Below are positions 57,507 through 64,000 of a stretch of 64,000 bases of DNA, piece after piece (the stretch's first letter is position 1; the number at the start of each line of letters is the position of its first letter). The translations under genes were made by a program, and so were the position numbers. This stretch comes from Fervidobacterium pennivorans (lineage in GTDB: Bacteria; Thermotogota; Thermotogae; Thermotogales; Fervidobacteriaceae): the NCBI RefSeq assembly GCF_001644665.1, contig NZ_CP011393.1:1014001-1078000 (forward strand), in the 5' to 3' direction. The notes under the pieces were generated by a model. The model worked only from the letters and a program-made list of their open reading frames with translations. It was not told the DNA's origin and searched no databases.

Positions 57507-58509
57507 CTTCCTTCGCCTCGCTTTCAAAAACTAAATCAGAATTCAACTGACTATGTAGCTTCAGAATCCTAACAGCATTCGTTGCAGCTCCAACTCTGAG
57601 GTTATCTGCCACAACCCACAATCCAAAGGTGTGCGCATCAAAGAGTCTTATCCTACCGACGTGGACGTAGTCATCACCAGCTACTTCTACTGGCGTAACG
57701 ATATCGTCATGAAGTATTACATCCTCACCTGAGGCAATAGTTTCTACTAAGTCTTCTTTTGACATTATTGGGAAGAGAGTTCGAGCTACAACACTTTCCG
57801 AATGTCCCACTCTAACAGGAACCCTTACAGTTGTTGGGAATACAGCGATAGACCTTGAATTCAATATTTTCCTTGTTTCGTTTATCATCTTCCACTCCTC
57901 TTGAGATATATCATCTTTTAAATCGCCTATAAGTGGAATGACGTTGTGGGCAATCTGTCTTGGGAAAACTGCATGTGTTGTATCACCGGCAAGTTGCCTT
58001 TCGTATTCAACAACTGCCTTATGACCTGCTCCAGAAACAGCCTGGTATGTTGAGACAAATATCTCGTGCAGATGGTATCTATCATGTACTCTGTAGAGTG
58101 CTAAGACCATTTGAATAGTTGAACAATTCGGGTTTGCAACGATTCCATGGTATCCCTTTAGCAGCTTCCCGTTTATTTCCGGAACAACAAGCGGAATTTC
58201 TGGGACCATTCTAAACGCAGATGAGTTATCAATCACCGTTGTTCCCGCTTGTGCTGCAATCGGTGCGTATCTTCTTGAAACATCTGCACCAGCTGAGAAA
58301 AGCAAATAGTCAAAACCTTCCCTCATAGCTTCTTCTGTAAGAACCTCGACCTTCACTTGTACACCTTTGAACGTTAAAGTTTGACCGGCTGACCTTTCCG
58401 ATGCAAAGAGTCTGAGTTCGGAAACTGGAACCTCACTTTTTTCAAGAACCTCAACCATCGTTCTTCCAACCGCTCCTGTTGCTCCTACAACACCGACTTT
58501 GAACCCCAT
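57493..58509 (-). CDS. asd: Aspartate-semialdehyde dehydrogenase
   Basis: 338 residues. GATGAVGRTMVE at the N-terminus binds NADP, the catalytic Cys is in ANPNCSTIQM, and QAVSGAG and the VPVRVGHSE His region follow. It makes aspartate semialdehyde for the lysine branch. AAGGAGG precedes the ATG. It is the first structural gene after a leader with an intrinsic terminator, so operon expression should depend on read-through. Confidence 0.96.
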   Translation of the reverse strand: MGFKVGVVGATGAVGRTMVEVLEKSEVPVSELRLFASERSAGQTLTFKGVQVKVEVLTEEAMREGFDYLLFSAGADVSRRYAPIAAQAGTTVIDNSSAFRMVPEIPLVVPEINGKLLKGYHGIVANPNCSTIQMVLALYRVHDRYHLHEIFVSTYQAVSGAGHKAVVEYERQLAGDTTHAVFPRQIAHNVIPLIGDLKDDISQEEWKMINETRKILNSRSIAVFPTTVRVPVRVGHSESVVARTLFPIMSKEDLVETIASGEDVILHDDIVTPVEVAGDDYVHVGRIRLFDAHTFGLWVVADNLRVGAATNAVRILKLHSQLNSDLVFESEAKEVEGR

Positions 58510-58560
58510 AACTGATACCTCCTTTTTTTATGATGGATTGGAGAATTTGTAAGCCTAATA

Positions 58561-58595
58561 AAAAAAGCGGGCTACAGTTTTTCACTGTAGCCCGC
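58561..58595 (-). terminator. Attenuator terminator of the lysine operon leader
   Basis: Minus strand: GCGGGCTACAGT (58595-58584) pairs over 12 bp with ACTGTAGCCCGC (58578-58567), loop GAAAA, then seven T. Its 5' arm (GCGGGC, 58595-58590) is also part of the competing antiterminator stem. It stands 52 nt before asd. Confidence 0.93.
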
Positions 58596-58672
58596 CTATG
58601 GTAGTCTTTTGTTACTGGCTTGCGTGGGTTTTTATCCCAAGCCAAACGCAAGCTGACCACCATAAAGCGGGC
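58590..58672 (-). promoter_or_regulatory. Antiterminator stem of the lysine operon leader
   Basis: GCCCGC (58672-58667) pairs with GCGGGC (58595-58590), and TATGGTGGTC (58664-58655) pairs with GACTACCATA (58606-58597) with one G-T. The enclosed sequence can form a smaller hairpin GGCTTG/CAAGCC. This structure and the terminator are mutually exclusive. Confidence 0.75.
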
Positions 58673-58751
58673 AGCTGCGTTTAGCTTTAGATTTCATATT
58701 GATTTCAACGTTCATGAAGTTCTCAATTGATAAATTTTGATAATCAAGCAC
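58632..58751 (-). CDS. 39-residue leader peptide of the lysine operon
   Basis: GTG start at 58751, preceded by AGGAGG (58767-58762) at 10 nt; stop TAA at 58634-58632. The middle of the peptide reads MKSKAKRSC, so three AAA Lys codons occur within five codons (58694-58680), directly before the first antiterminator strand (58672). The stop codon lies between the two antiterminator strands. A ribosome pausing at Lys codons would leave the antiterminator free; one reaching the stop would mask it. No homology was recognised; the coding claim rests on the ribosome-binding site and architecture. Confidence 0.65.
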   Translation of the reverse strand: MLDYQNLSIENFMNVEINMKSKAKRSCPLYGGQLAFGLG

Positions 58752-58837
58752 GTTATGATGTCCTCCTGACTCAATCTCATTAAATCTCTGTTTTACTTGT
58801 TTTTTCTCACTTTTTCTAACGTAACATATTTGGCTTT

Positions 58838-58868
58838 ATTATATCACAAAACTACCATACCTTGTCAA
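58838..58868 (-). promoter_or_regulatory. Promoter of the asd-dap-lysC operon
   Basis: Minus strand perfect TTGACA (58868-58863) and perfect TATAAT (58843-58838) with a 19-bp spacer; the start site near 58830 gives a leader of ~320 nt. Confidence 0.7.
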
Positions 58869-58882
58869 TACATGATTTTAAC

Positions 58883-58910
58883 TAAAAAAGCCCTCCGTTA
58901 AAAGGAGGGC
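58883..58910 (-). terminator. Terminator of the sucC-sucD-yitT transcript
   Basis: Minus strand: GCCCTCC (58910-58904) pairs with GGAGGGC (58896-58890), followed by TTTTTT. Confidence 0.9.
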
Positions 58911-58944
58911 AAGACTATGAGCAAAGAACATGGGAAGGGATTTA

Positions 58945-59808
58945 TTATACAATCTCTTTGAAACCTTCTCCGTAAACATACCTTGCCTCGTTCACAAGAA
59001 AGAAAGCTTTTGGATCAACAGTTCTGATTGTATTGACCAATTCATGAAGTTTTCGTCTTTTCAAAACAATCAACAACACATTACGTGGCAAGCCAGTATA
59101 CCCTCCTTTGGCTTCGAAGACAGTGCAACCTCTACCTAATTCCGATAAGACAAAATCCTTGATTTCGTCAATCTTCTCGGAAACGACCCATACATTTACG
59201 GAAAGTTCCAAGCCCTTCAATACAAAGTCTATGGTTGTTCCGTTGACTATTATGGCAAGTATCGAATACAAACCCGTATCAATGTTGTAAACGAGCCCTG
59301 CGGCAAGACCTATGGCAAAGTCGATGAACAATATTGACATACCAAATGGTGCACCAAAAAACTTGTTCAATATCTTTGCAATAATATCAGTTCCACCTGT
59401 CGAGGCGTTTTGGGAAAACGCTATAGCCATACCAATGGCAGTTAGTATATCCCCAAAGAATACAGCAAGAATTACGTCTTTACCTTGATACTTGTAAATA
59501 GGCAATATCCTGTCGAAGAAATCTATCAAAAAATTCAGCAAAAAAGTGCAATATATCGTTTTAAAACTGAAGTCAAATCCTATTATCAGAAATGCTGTCA
59601 GAAAAAGTGTAATATTTATGATATACATCCATATACCCACTGAAAGTGGGATTAATCTGTTCAAGACTATTGCAAGACCTGAAGCTCCACCAGCCGCGAT
59701 GTTATTTGGAATAAGGAAAATAACCAACCCCAGAGCTGTGAGCAATACTCCAAAGGAAGAGAGGAAGTATTCCTTTACCAAATTCTCCAAGCGTCTTTCA
59801 CTTCCCAC
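58945..59808 (-). CDS. YitT family membrane protein
   Basis: 287 residues. The first ~200 residues hold five or six membrane helices (VLLTALGLVIFLIPNNIAAGGASGLA is the family's opening signature); the C-terminal ~85 residues are the cytosolic DUF2179 domain (GRGCTVFEAKGGYTG). Function unknown; some relatives are linked to transport of small solutes. GTG start, overlapping the sucD-like stop by 34 bp, so it is co-transcribed under the cobalamin riboswitch. Confidence 0.88.
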   Translation of the reverse strand: MGSERRLENLVKEYFLSSFGVLLTALGLVIFLIPNNIAAGGASGLAIVLNRLIPLSVGIWMYIINITLFLTAFLIIGFDFSFKTIYCTFLLNFLIDFFDRILPIYKYQGKDVILAVFFGDILTAIGMAIAFSQNASTGGTDIIAKILNKFFGAPFGMSILFIDFAIGLAAGLVYNIDTGLYSILAIIVNGTTIDFVLKGLELSVNVWVVSEKIDEIKDFVLSELGRGCTVFEAKGGYTGLPRNVLLIVLKRRKLHELVNTIRTVDPKAFFLVNEARYVYGEGFKEIV

Positions 59809-60626
59809 GGAAATTTCACCACCTTAACTCCTAATTCTTTTAGTCTTTGTTCCTTAAAAGAAACCTTTCCCCTTTCTCCTTCAATAATTGCTCCCGCATG
59901 CCCCATACGTTTCCCTTCTGGAGCATGTCTACCTGCGAAGAAAGCAACGATGTTTTCTGGAGAGAAGCCTATTTTTAATGCATGCTCAACACCTCTTACC
60001 TCATCTTCACCACCAATTTCACCAATTAGCAATACTTTTTCGTAACCTAGTTTTTTCACTATCTCAAAAGCTTCCGAAACATTTGTCCCCACAACGGGAT
60101 CTCCACCCAACCCAAGTGCTACACCGACACCTGGATTCTCACTCAGATGTTTCGCTGTTTCATACATTAGCGTGCCGCTTCTTGAAATGATGGCTACATT
60201 TCCTGCTTTAAAATACTTTTCCGGCATGATACCAACCTTAACTCGCTCATGAGGGTTTATAACACCTGGGCAATTGGGACCAACTATTGTAGCTCCCTTT
60301 TCTCTTGCCAGTTTCAACATCTTTAGCGTATCGTGAACAGGAACATGTTCAGTTATTATTACAAAATTCACCACACCATTATCAACAGCATCCTTAAACG
60401 CTTCTAAAACATTTTGAGGTGGAACAAAAAAGACAGCTGTATCTGGCTTTTCAAAACTCTCACTGAGGCTTTGATAGACTGGCACACCATCCATGCGTTG
60501 TATATGTTTGTTCTTACTCACCACACATACTACATTCGTCCCGTATTCAATCATCCTTTTGAGGTGATAACTTCCATATCTTCCTGTTCCGCCGTAAACA
60601 CAAACTGTATTTGTTTTAAAAAACAT
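59775..60626 (-). CDS. sucD: Succinyl-CoA synthetase-like alpha subunit
   Basis: 283 residues. A CoA-binding Rossmann domain (VYGGTGRYGSYH at the start) and a ligase domain with GPNCPGVI and the phospho-His loop GHAGAII are seen. It joins the beta subunit to form an NDP-forming acyl-CoA ligase. Sequence is rather divergent from classical SucD, so the acyl group could be succinyl or another acid. GAGGGGTG supports ATG 60626; it overlaps the beta stop by 11 bp. Confidence 0.85.
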   Translation of the reverse strand: MFFKTNTVCVYGGTGRYGSYHLKRMIEYGTNVVCVVSKNKHIQRMDGVPVYQSLSESFEKPDTAVFFVPPQNVLEAFKDAVDNGVVNFVIITEHVPVHDTLKMLKLAREKGATIVGPNCPGVINPHERVKVGIMPEKYFKAGNVAIISRSGTLMYETAKHLSENPGVGVALGLGGDPVVGTNVSEAFEIVKKLGYEKVLLIGEIGGEDEVRGVEHALKIGFSPENIVAFFAGRHAPEGKRMGHAGAIIEGERGKVSFKEQRLKELGVKVVKFPWEVKDAWRIW

Positions 60627-61683
60627 CGTTAACACCCCTCTTTTGAACCTTCTCATCTTCTTGAAGTCTTTCAATTAAATCTTTCATATCGTCAACAGCA
60701 TAAATTCCGTGCTTTTTTAATAATTCTTTTGCCAGAAATTCGTTGTTTCCAGACAACCTAATATAAATTTCGAAATCTGGGTCTTCTTCTTTAAAATTCA
60801 CAACGCCTTTGGCTATTTCCAAACAATCGGTGATGCCCCCAAAGATATTCAAAACTGCTTTACTACACAAAGACATGACTTTTTTCAACGCCTCGTAAAC
60901 ACTTTCCATTGTTGCACCACCGCCCAAATCACAAAAATTAGCTGGTTTGTAACCATGCTCAACAAGTATATCTATCGTTGCCATAACAATCCCTGCACCA
61001 CAGCCAATCACGCCAATTTCTCCATTTTCAAACGGCACGAAAGAATTTGTTTCTTCAGTATCCTCATATGCCCACAATTGTCTATACAGCGCACTGTCAT
61101 CCACATGAAACACGGCATCTAACGCGTAAAAATCTCCGTCTTTAAAAACAAAAGGATTAATCTCGAGCAACGTTAAATCGTATCTTACGAATATATCGTA
61201 CAACTGCTTCGCAAATTCCTGAAGGTCTTTGGGAAGTTCTCGTATGTTGCTTGTACGCAGCACTTTGTCTGGATATTTCGATGCAAATTCTTCTATGTCC
61301 ACACCACCAACCTCAGAATACACAAACACAGCGTCTCTGACATTTCTGTCGATTGAAAGTGAAATGTATCTCTCAGTGTCATGCGGAATGTATTCTTCAA
61401 CTAATACTCCGTAGGGTTCCTCTCCTTTTATCTTCATCCCCAAAATCTTCCTAATACCTTCGAGACTTTTTTCCAAATTTTCGGCGACCACAATTCCGCC
61501 GGCTTTCATCCTCCCACCAACTAATACTTGAGCTTTAAGGACCTGCGGAAAACCGAGCCTTTCCAAGCACTTCCTTAAAGACTTTTCTTCTGCTAGTTCT
61601 TCGGATGTTACCAAATAGCTTCTTGGTACTCTTACTTTTTCCGCCCTCAGGATATCCTTTGCCAAATACTCGTGAATCTTCAT
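60616..61683 (-). CDS. sucC: Succinyl-CoA synthetase-like beta subunit
   Basis: 355 residues. The N-terminal ATP-grasp (KIHEYLAKDIL, VLKAQVLVGGRMKAGG, LEINPFVF) is followed by the ligase domain (GCGAGIVMATID, NFCDLGGGAT, NIFGGITDC). It is slightly shorter than typical SucC (~388). It is the first gene downstream of a cobalamin riboswitch and terminator. A link to B12-dependent methylmalonyl-CoA/succinyl-CoA metabolism is plausible but not shown. Confidence 0.87.
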   Translation of the reverse strand: MKIHEYLAKDILRAEKVRVPRSYLVTSEELAEEKSLRKCLERLGFPQVLKAQVLVGGRMKAGGIVVAENLEKSLEGIRKILGMKIKGEEPYGVLVEEYIPHDTERYISLSIDRNVRDAVFVYSEVGGVDIEEFASKYPDKVLRTSNIRELPKDLQEFAKQLYDIFVRYDLTLLEINPFVFKDGDFYALDAVFHVDDSALYRQLWAYEDTEETNSFVPFENGEIGVIGCGAGIVMATIDILVEHGYKPANFCDLGGGATMESVYEALKKVMSLCSKAVLNIFGGITDCLEIAKGVVNFKEEDPDFEIYIRLSGNNEFLAKELLKKHGIYAVDDMKDLIERLQEDEKVQKRGVNDVF

Positions 61684-61711
61684 ACCTTTCTACCCCCTTT
61701 CGAGATTTAAA

Positions 61712-61745
61712 GAAAAATACCCCCAAAAATCGATGGTTTTTGGGG
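61712..61745 (-). terminator. Terminator of the cobalamin riboswitch expression platform
   Basis: Minus strand: CCCCAAAAA (61745-61737) pairs with TTTTTGGGG (61729-61721), then GTATTTTTC. It lies between the aptamer and sucC, so B12 binding likely controls termination. Confidence 0.8.
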
Positions 61746-61753
61746 CACCCATT

Positions 61754-61918
61754 CCCTTAAAGGCAGGTCTCCCGACTCGTGGATCACCCTACTCCCTGCG
61801 CCTTCCCAGCATTAAAGCCAGTGGCATTTTGCAGGTTTCGTCCCCACTCACGGTGGCCCGACCGTCCCGGATTTTCACCGGAGTTCCCTTTTAAGCACGT
61901 AAGTGCACCTTTAAGGGG
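61754..61918 (-). ncRNA. Cobalamin (B12) riboswitch aptamer
   Basis: On the minus strand the closing stem CCCTTAAAGG / CCTTTAAGGG surrounds the conserved core. Visible are GGTGAAAATCCGGGACGG, GGGCCACCGTGAG, and the B12 box GAGTCGGGAGACCTGCC (61778-61762). The match to the cobalamin riboswitch class is strong. It is ~70 nt upstream of sucC with an intrinsic terminator between. No clear promoter was found in the AT-rich DNA up to 62196. Confidence 0.95.
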
Positions 61919-62196
61919 AGGGAGTATTAAATTTTTGTGATTTAAAATTCTTATTATCCAACAAAAATGCTAACTTACTCGTTTGCAAAAATCAACCCCA
62001 AACTAATGACCTTTTGAGGCTATTAATAGCTGTTAAACGACAACATTTAATTATTTTCACGTTTTGCTTTTGTTCCGTTAACTCTATAAAGCAGAAAGAA
62101 TTTCCCAGCACGCACAGTATCGAAAAAATAAACGCTATCTTAATCTAAGTTTATCAATAGAAAGCAAAGTAAAATCAATATTTACAAGCATAGCGA

Positions 62197-62225
62197 TTGA
62201 CCCGCATTTAAAAACCAAATATAAT
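62197..62225 (+). promoter_or_regulatory. Promoter of the solute-binding protein gene
   Basis: TTGACC (62197-62202), 17-bp spacer, perfect TATAAT (62220-62225); leader of ~75 nt. Confidence 0.82.
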
Positions 62226-62305
62226 TATTTTTGCTAAAGAGGGGGGAAGCTGCAAGGGACACTATTTTTCAAACATCAGACACTACACTGAGAGGAGGAA
62301 GTCAC

Positions 62306-64000
62306 ATGAAAAAGTCACTGGCACTCTCGCTACTTGTATTTGCCTCTATTCTCCTACTTGCAGCTTTCGACCCAACAGTATTTGTTGAAGCAACCATAGG
62401 TGAACCAGACACGCTTGATCCCCATCTAGCATATGACACAACAAGCGGTGAAGTACTCTACAATATCTATGAAAACCTCATAGCCTACAAAGGTCAAAGC
62501 GTTAGCGAGTTTGAGCCGAGACTTGCTACGGAAGTTCCAACTGTCAAGAACGGACTCATTAAAGATGGTGGAAAAACGTATATTTTTCCAATTAGAAAGG
62601 GTGTAAAATTCCACAACGGTAATCCACTTACCCCAGAAGATGTGAAGTATTCATTTGAACGCGGTCTTCTTTACGACCCAGATGGTGGTCCAATGTGGAT
62701 GCTCTGGTATGCTATCTTTGGTTTCCATTCGAGAGACGAAGCTATTGAACAGTTTGTTGGAAAGCCTGTTAGCGAAATATTCGACCAGAATGGGCAGCCA
62801 AAACCAGAATATAGAGAAAAACTTGTTAATTTTTACAAGCAAGTCATTGACCCGGCGATCCAAGTTCAAGGAGATAATGTGGTAATTAAGCTCAAGAGAC
62901 CATATGCTCCTTTCCTCAACATCATCGCACAGAGCTCACACTGGGCAGCAATACTTGACAAAGAAACATGTGTGAAAATTGGACTTTGGGATGGTAAACC
63001 AGACACATGGTGGAAATACAAAGACGTTACGAAAGAACAGTCACCACTCTATTCTTATGCAATTGGAACAGGTCCGTACAAACTTGTAGAATGGGACAGA
63101 AAACAACAAAAAGTAATTCTCGTTGCAAATGAGAATTATTGGAGAGGACCAGCAAAGATTAAGAAAGTAATAATTTGGGCAATTCCTGAGTGGTCAACAA
63201 GAAAAGCAATGCTCGAAAAAGGTGATGCAGATACTATTGACGTCGCAATTGAATTTGTTGACCAACTTAGCTCAAACAAAGATATCCAAATAATAAGAAA
63301 CCTTCCAACGCTTGCTGTTACGGTTCTGTTGTTCAACTGGTCAGTTAACCCTAACAGCAAATTCATAGGTAGTGGAAAGCTTGATGGAAACGGAATACCA
63401 CCTAACTTCTTCAGTGATATTAATGCAAGAAAAGCGGTTGCCGCAGCTATCAATTACGATGCACTTATCCAGGAAGTGCTAAAAGGTTCTGGTAAAAGAG
63501 TTCCAACAGCTTTACCACAAGGCTTGCTAGGTTACGACCCTTCATTACCACTTTACAAGTTCAGTTTGAACGAAGTAAAAATGTACCTACAAAAGGCTTG
63601 GAACGGACAAGCTTGGCAGAAAGGTATTAAATTCAGCATCGCGTTCAACGAAGGTAACACAGCAAGGCAACGAGTTGCAGAAATGATAAAGATGTACATG
63701 GAAATGGCAGCACCTGGAAAGGTTAAAATTGAAGTTCAACCACTTCAGTGGCCCAATTTCCTTGATGCAACACAGAACGGAGAAATTCCGGTTTCCATAA
63801 ACGCATGGCAAGCGGACTTTCCAGACCCAGATAACTTCATATTCACACACTACCACAGTATGGGAGATTACGCAGATAGACAGGGAGAGGCATTCAAAAA
63901 ATTTGTGAGCACTCCAAGAAAAGAACTGGGTGGAAAGAGCCTTGACCAACTTACTGAAAATGCTGCAGCAGAGACAGACGCACAAGTTAGAGGAAAACTC
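62306..64000 (+). CDS. ABC transporter family 5 solute-binding protein, 3' end cut
   Basis: 565 codons to the window edge without a stop; typical members have ~600. A signal peptide (residues ~1-20, LLVFASILLLAA) is followed by EATIGEPDTLDPHLAYDTTSGEV, GVKFHNGNPLTPEDVKYSF and GTGPYKLVEW, the hallmarks of the DppA/OppA family. No lipobox Cys is visible, so it is probably anchored differently or soluble in the periplasm. In Thermotogae such proteins bind peptides or oligosaccharides; the ligand is open. AGGAGG precedes the ATG. Confidence 0.93.
   Translation, partial: MKKSLALSLLVFASILLLAAFDPTVFVEATIGEPDTLDPHLAYDTTSGEVLYNIYENLIAYKGQSVSEFEPRLATEVPTVKNGLIKDGGKTYIFPIRKGVKFHNGNPLTPEDVKYSFERGLLYDPDGGPMWMLWYAIFGFHSRDEAIEQFVGKPVSEIFDQNGQPKPEYREKLVNFYKQVIDPAIQVQGDNVVIKLKRPYAPFLNIIAQSSHWAAILDKETCVKIGLWDGKPDTWWKYKDVTKEQSPLYSYAIGTGPYKLVEWDRKQQKVILVANENYWRGPAKIKKVIIWAIPEWSTRKAMLEKGDADTIDVAIEFVDQLSSNKDIQIIRNLPTLAVTVLLFNWSVNPNSKFIGSGKLDGNGIPPNFFSDINARKAVAAAINYDALIQEVLKGSGKRVPTALPQGLLGYDPSLPLYKFSLNEVKMYLQKAWNGQAWQKGIKFSIAFNEGNTARQRVAEMIKMYMEMAAPGKVKIEVQPLQWPNFLDATQNGEIPVSINAWQADFPDPDNFIFTHYHSMGDYADRQGEAFKKFVSTPRKELGGKSLDQLTENAAAETDAQVRGKL

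Noticed and set aside
58510-58835. Lysine riboswitch (L-box) upstream of asd
   Set aside because: It would be the expected element in Thermotogae, but none of the conserved L-box core sequences could be found in the leader. The leader ORF with alternative stems explains the sequence better. A covariance search should confirm.

Overview
The window is a gene-dense, AT-rich, mesophile-unlike bacterial chromosome segment whose protein families and gene order point to the Thermotogota, most likely Fervidobacterium or a close relative. The pointers are the DUF4911 protein, the serA-type dehydrogenase paired with a class V aminotransferase, the asd-dapF-dapA-dapB-dapH-lysC order, beta-barrel-like envelope proteins ending in Phe, and sigma-A-type TTGACA/TATAAT promoters. 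The genus is an inference from family resemblance; no 16S gene is present. Both edges cut genes: a uridine-kinase-like protein on the left and a family 5 solute-binding protein on the right.

Layout. 1-6745 (+): uridine kinase-like, a DtxR/MntR-like regulator, DUF4911, a GNAT, then a translationally coupled trio (ATP:cob(I)alamin adenosyltransferase, histidine ammonia-lyase, chemoreceptor). 6819-11769 (-): hfq-hflX-M23 peptidase-small Cys protein-metK, then rpsT and an acidic protein. 11916-14285 (+): a strong promoter drives a DUF2089 / bactofilin-like / 16-residue-repeat solenoid / small membrane protein operon that looks like an envelope-stress module. 14391-17328 (-): guaB, tRNA-Gly(CCC) and an outer-membrane-type protein. 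17524-25165 (-): a nine-gene operon for oxidative fermentation of 2-oxo acids (aminotransferase, two butyrate kinases, phosphate butyryltransferase, an unassigned P-loop protein, and a four-subunit 2-oxoacid:ferredoxin oxidoreductase). 25498-27550 (+): serine pathway pair. 27727-28245: Hsp20 under a CIRCE operator. 28697-30233 (+): secreted beta protein and VWA lipoprotein. 30302-33918 (-): efp-Asp23-nusB-orf-folP-pseudouridine synthase. 34365-37967 (-): Skp-like chaperone, LptB-like ATPase, DUF2344, CheY, PP2C-type phosphatase. 38010-45277: ROK kinase, disA, DUF1015, glyA, a secreted phospholipase C/P1-nuclease-like protein and a secreted esterase. 45477-49851 (+): EF-hand-like protein, N-acetyl-DAP deacetylase, SAM hydroxide adenosyltransferase, transglycosylase, EcfT.

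49848-58868 (-) is the most interesting part. It encodes the aspartate-to-diaminopimelate/lysine pathway (asd, dapF, dapA, dapB, dapH, lysC and a class III aminotransferase), and with the deacetylase at 46526 the acetylated DAP branch is complete. The operon is preceded by a ~320-nt leader that I read as a classical transcription attenuator. It has a 39-codon leader ORF with a strong Shine-Dalgarno and three alternating Lys codons, a long antiterminator pairing, and an intrinsic terminator that competes for the same strand. I found no lysine riboswitch. The same operon has been hit twice by one insertion sequence (12-bp inverted ends, 8-bp target duplications). One copy sits between dapA and dapB and supplies a new dapA C-terminus. 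The flanks allow the original ATGA dapA/dapB overlap to be reconstructed. A third, internally deleted copy lies upstream of efp.

58945-61918 (-) is a succinyl-CoA-synthetase-like pair plus a YitT membrane protein, preceded by a clear cobalamin riboswitch with its own terminator. From 62197 (+) a strong promoter drives the truncated peptide/sugar-binding lipoprotein-like ABC component.
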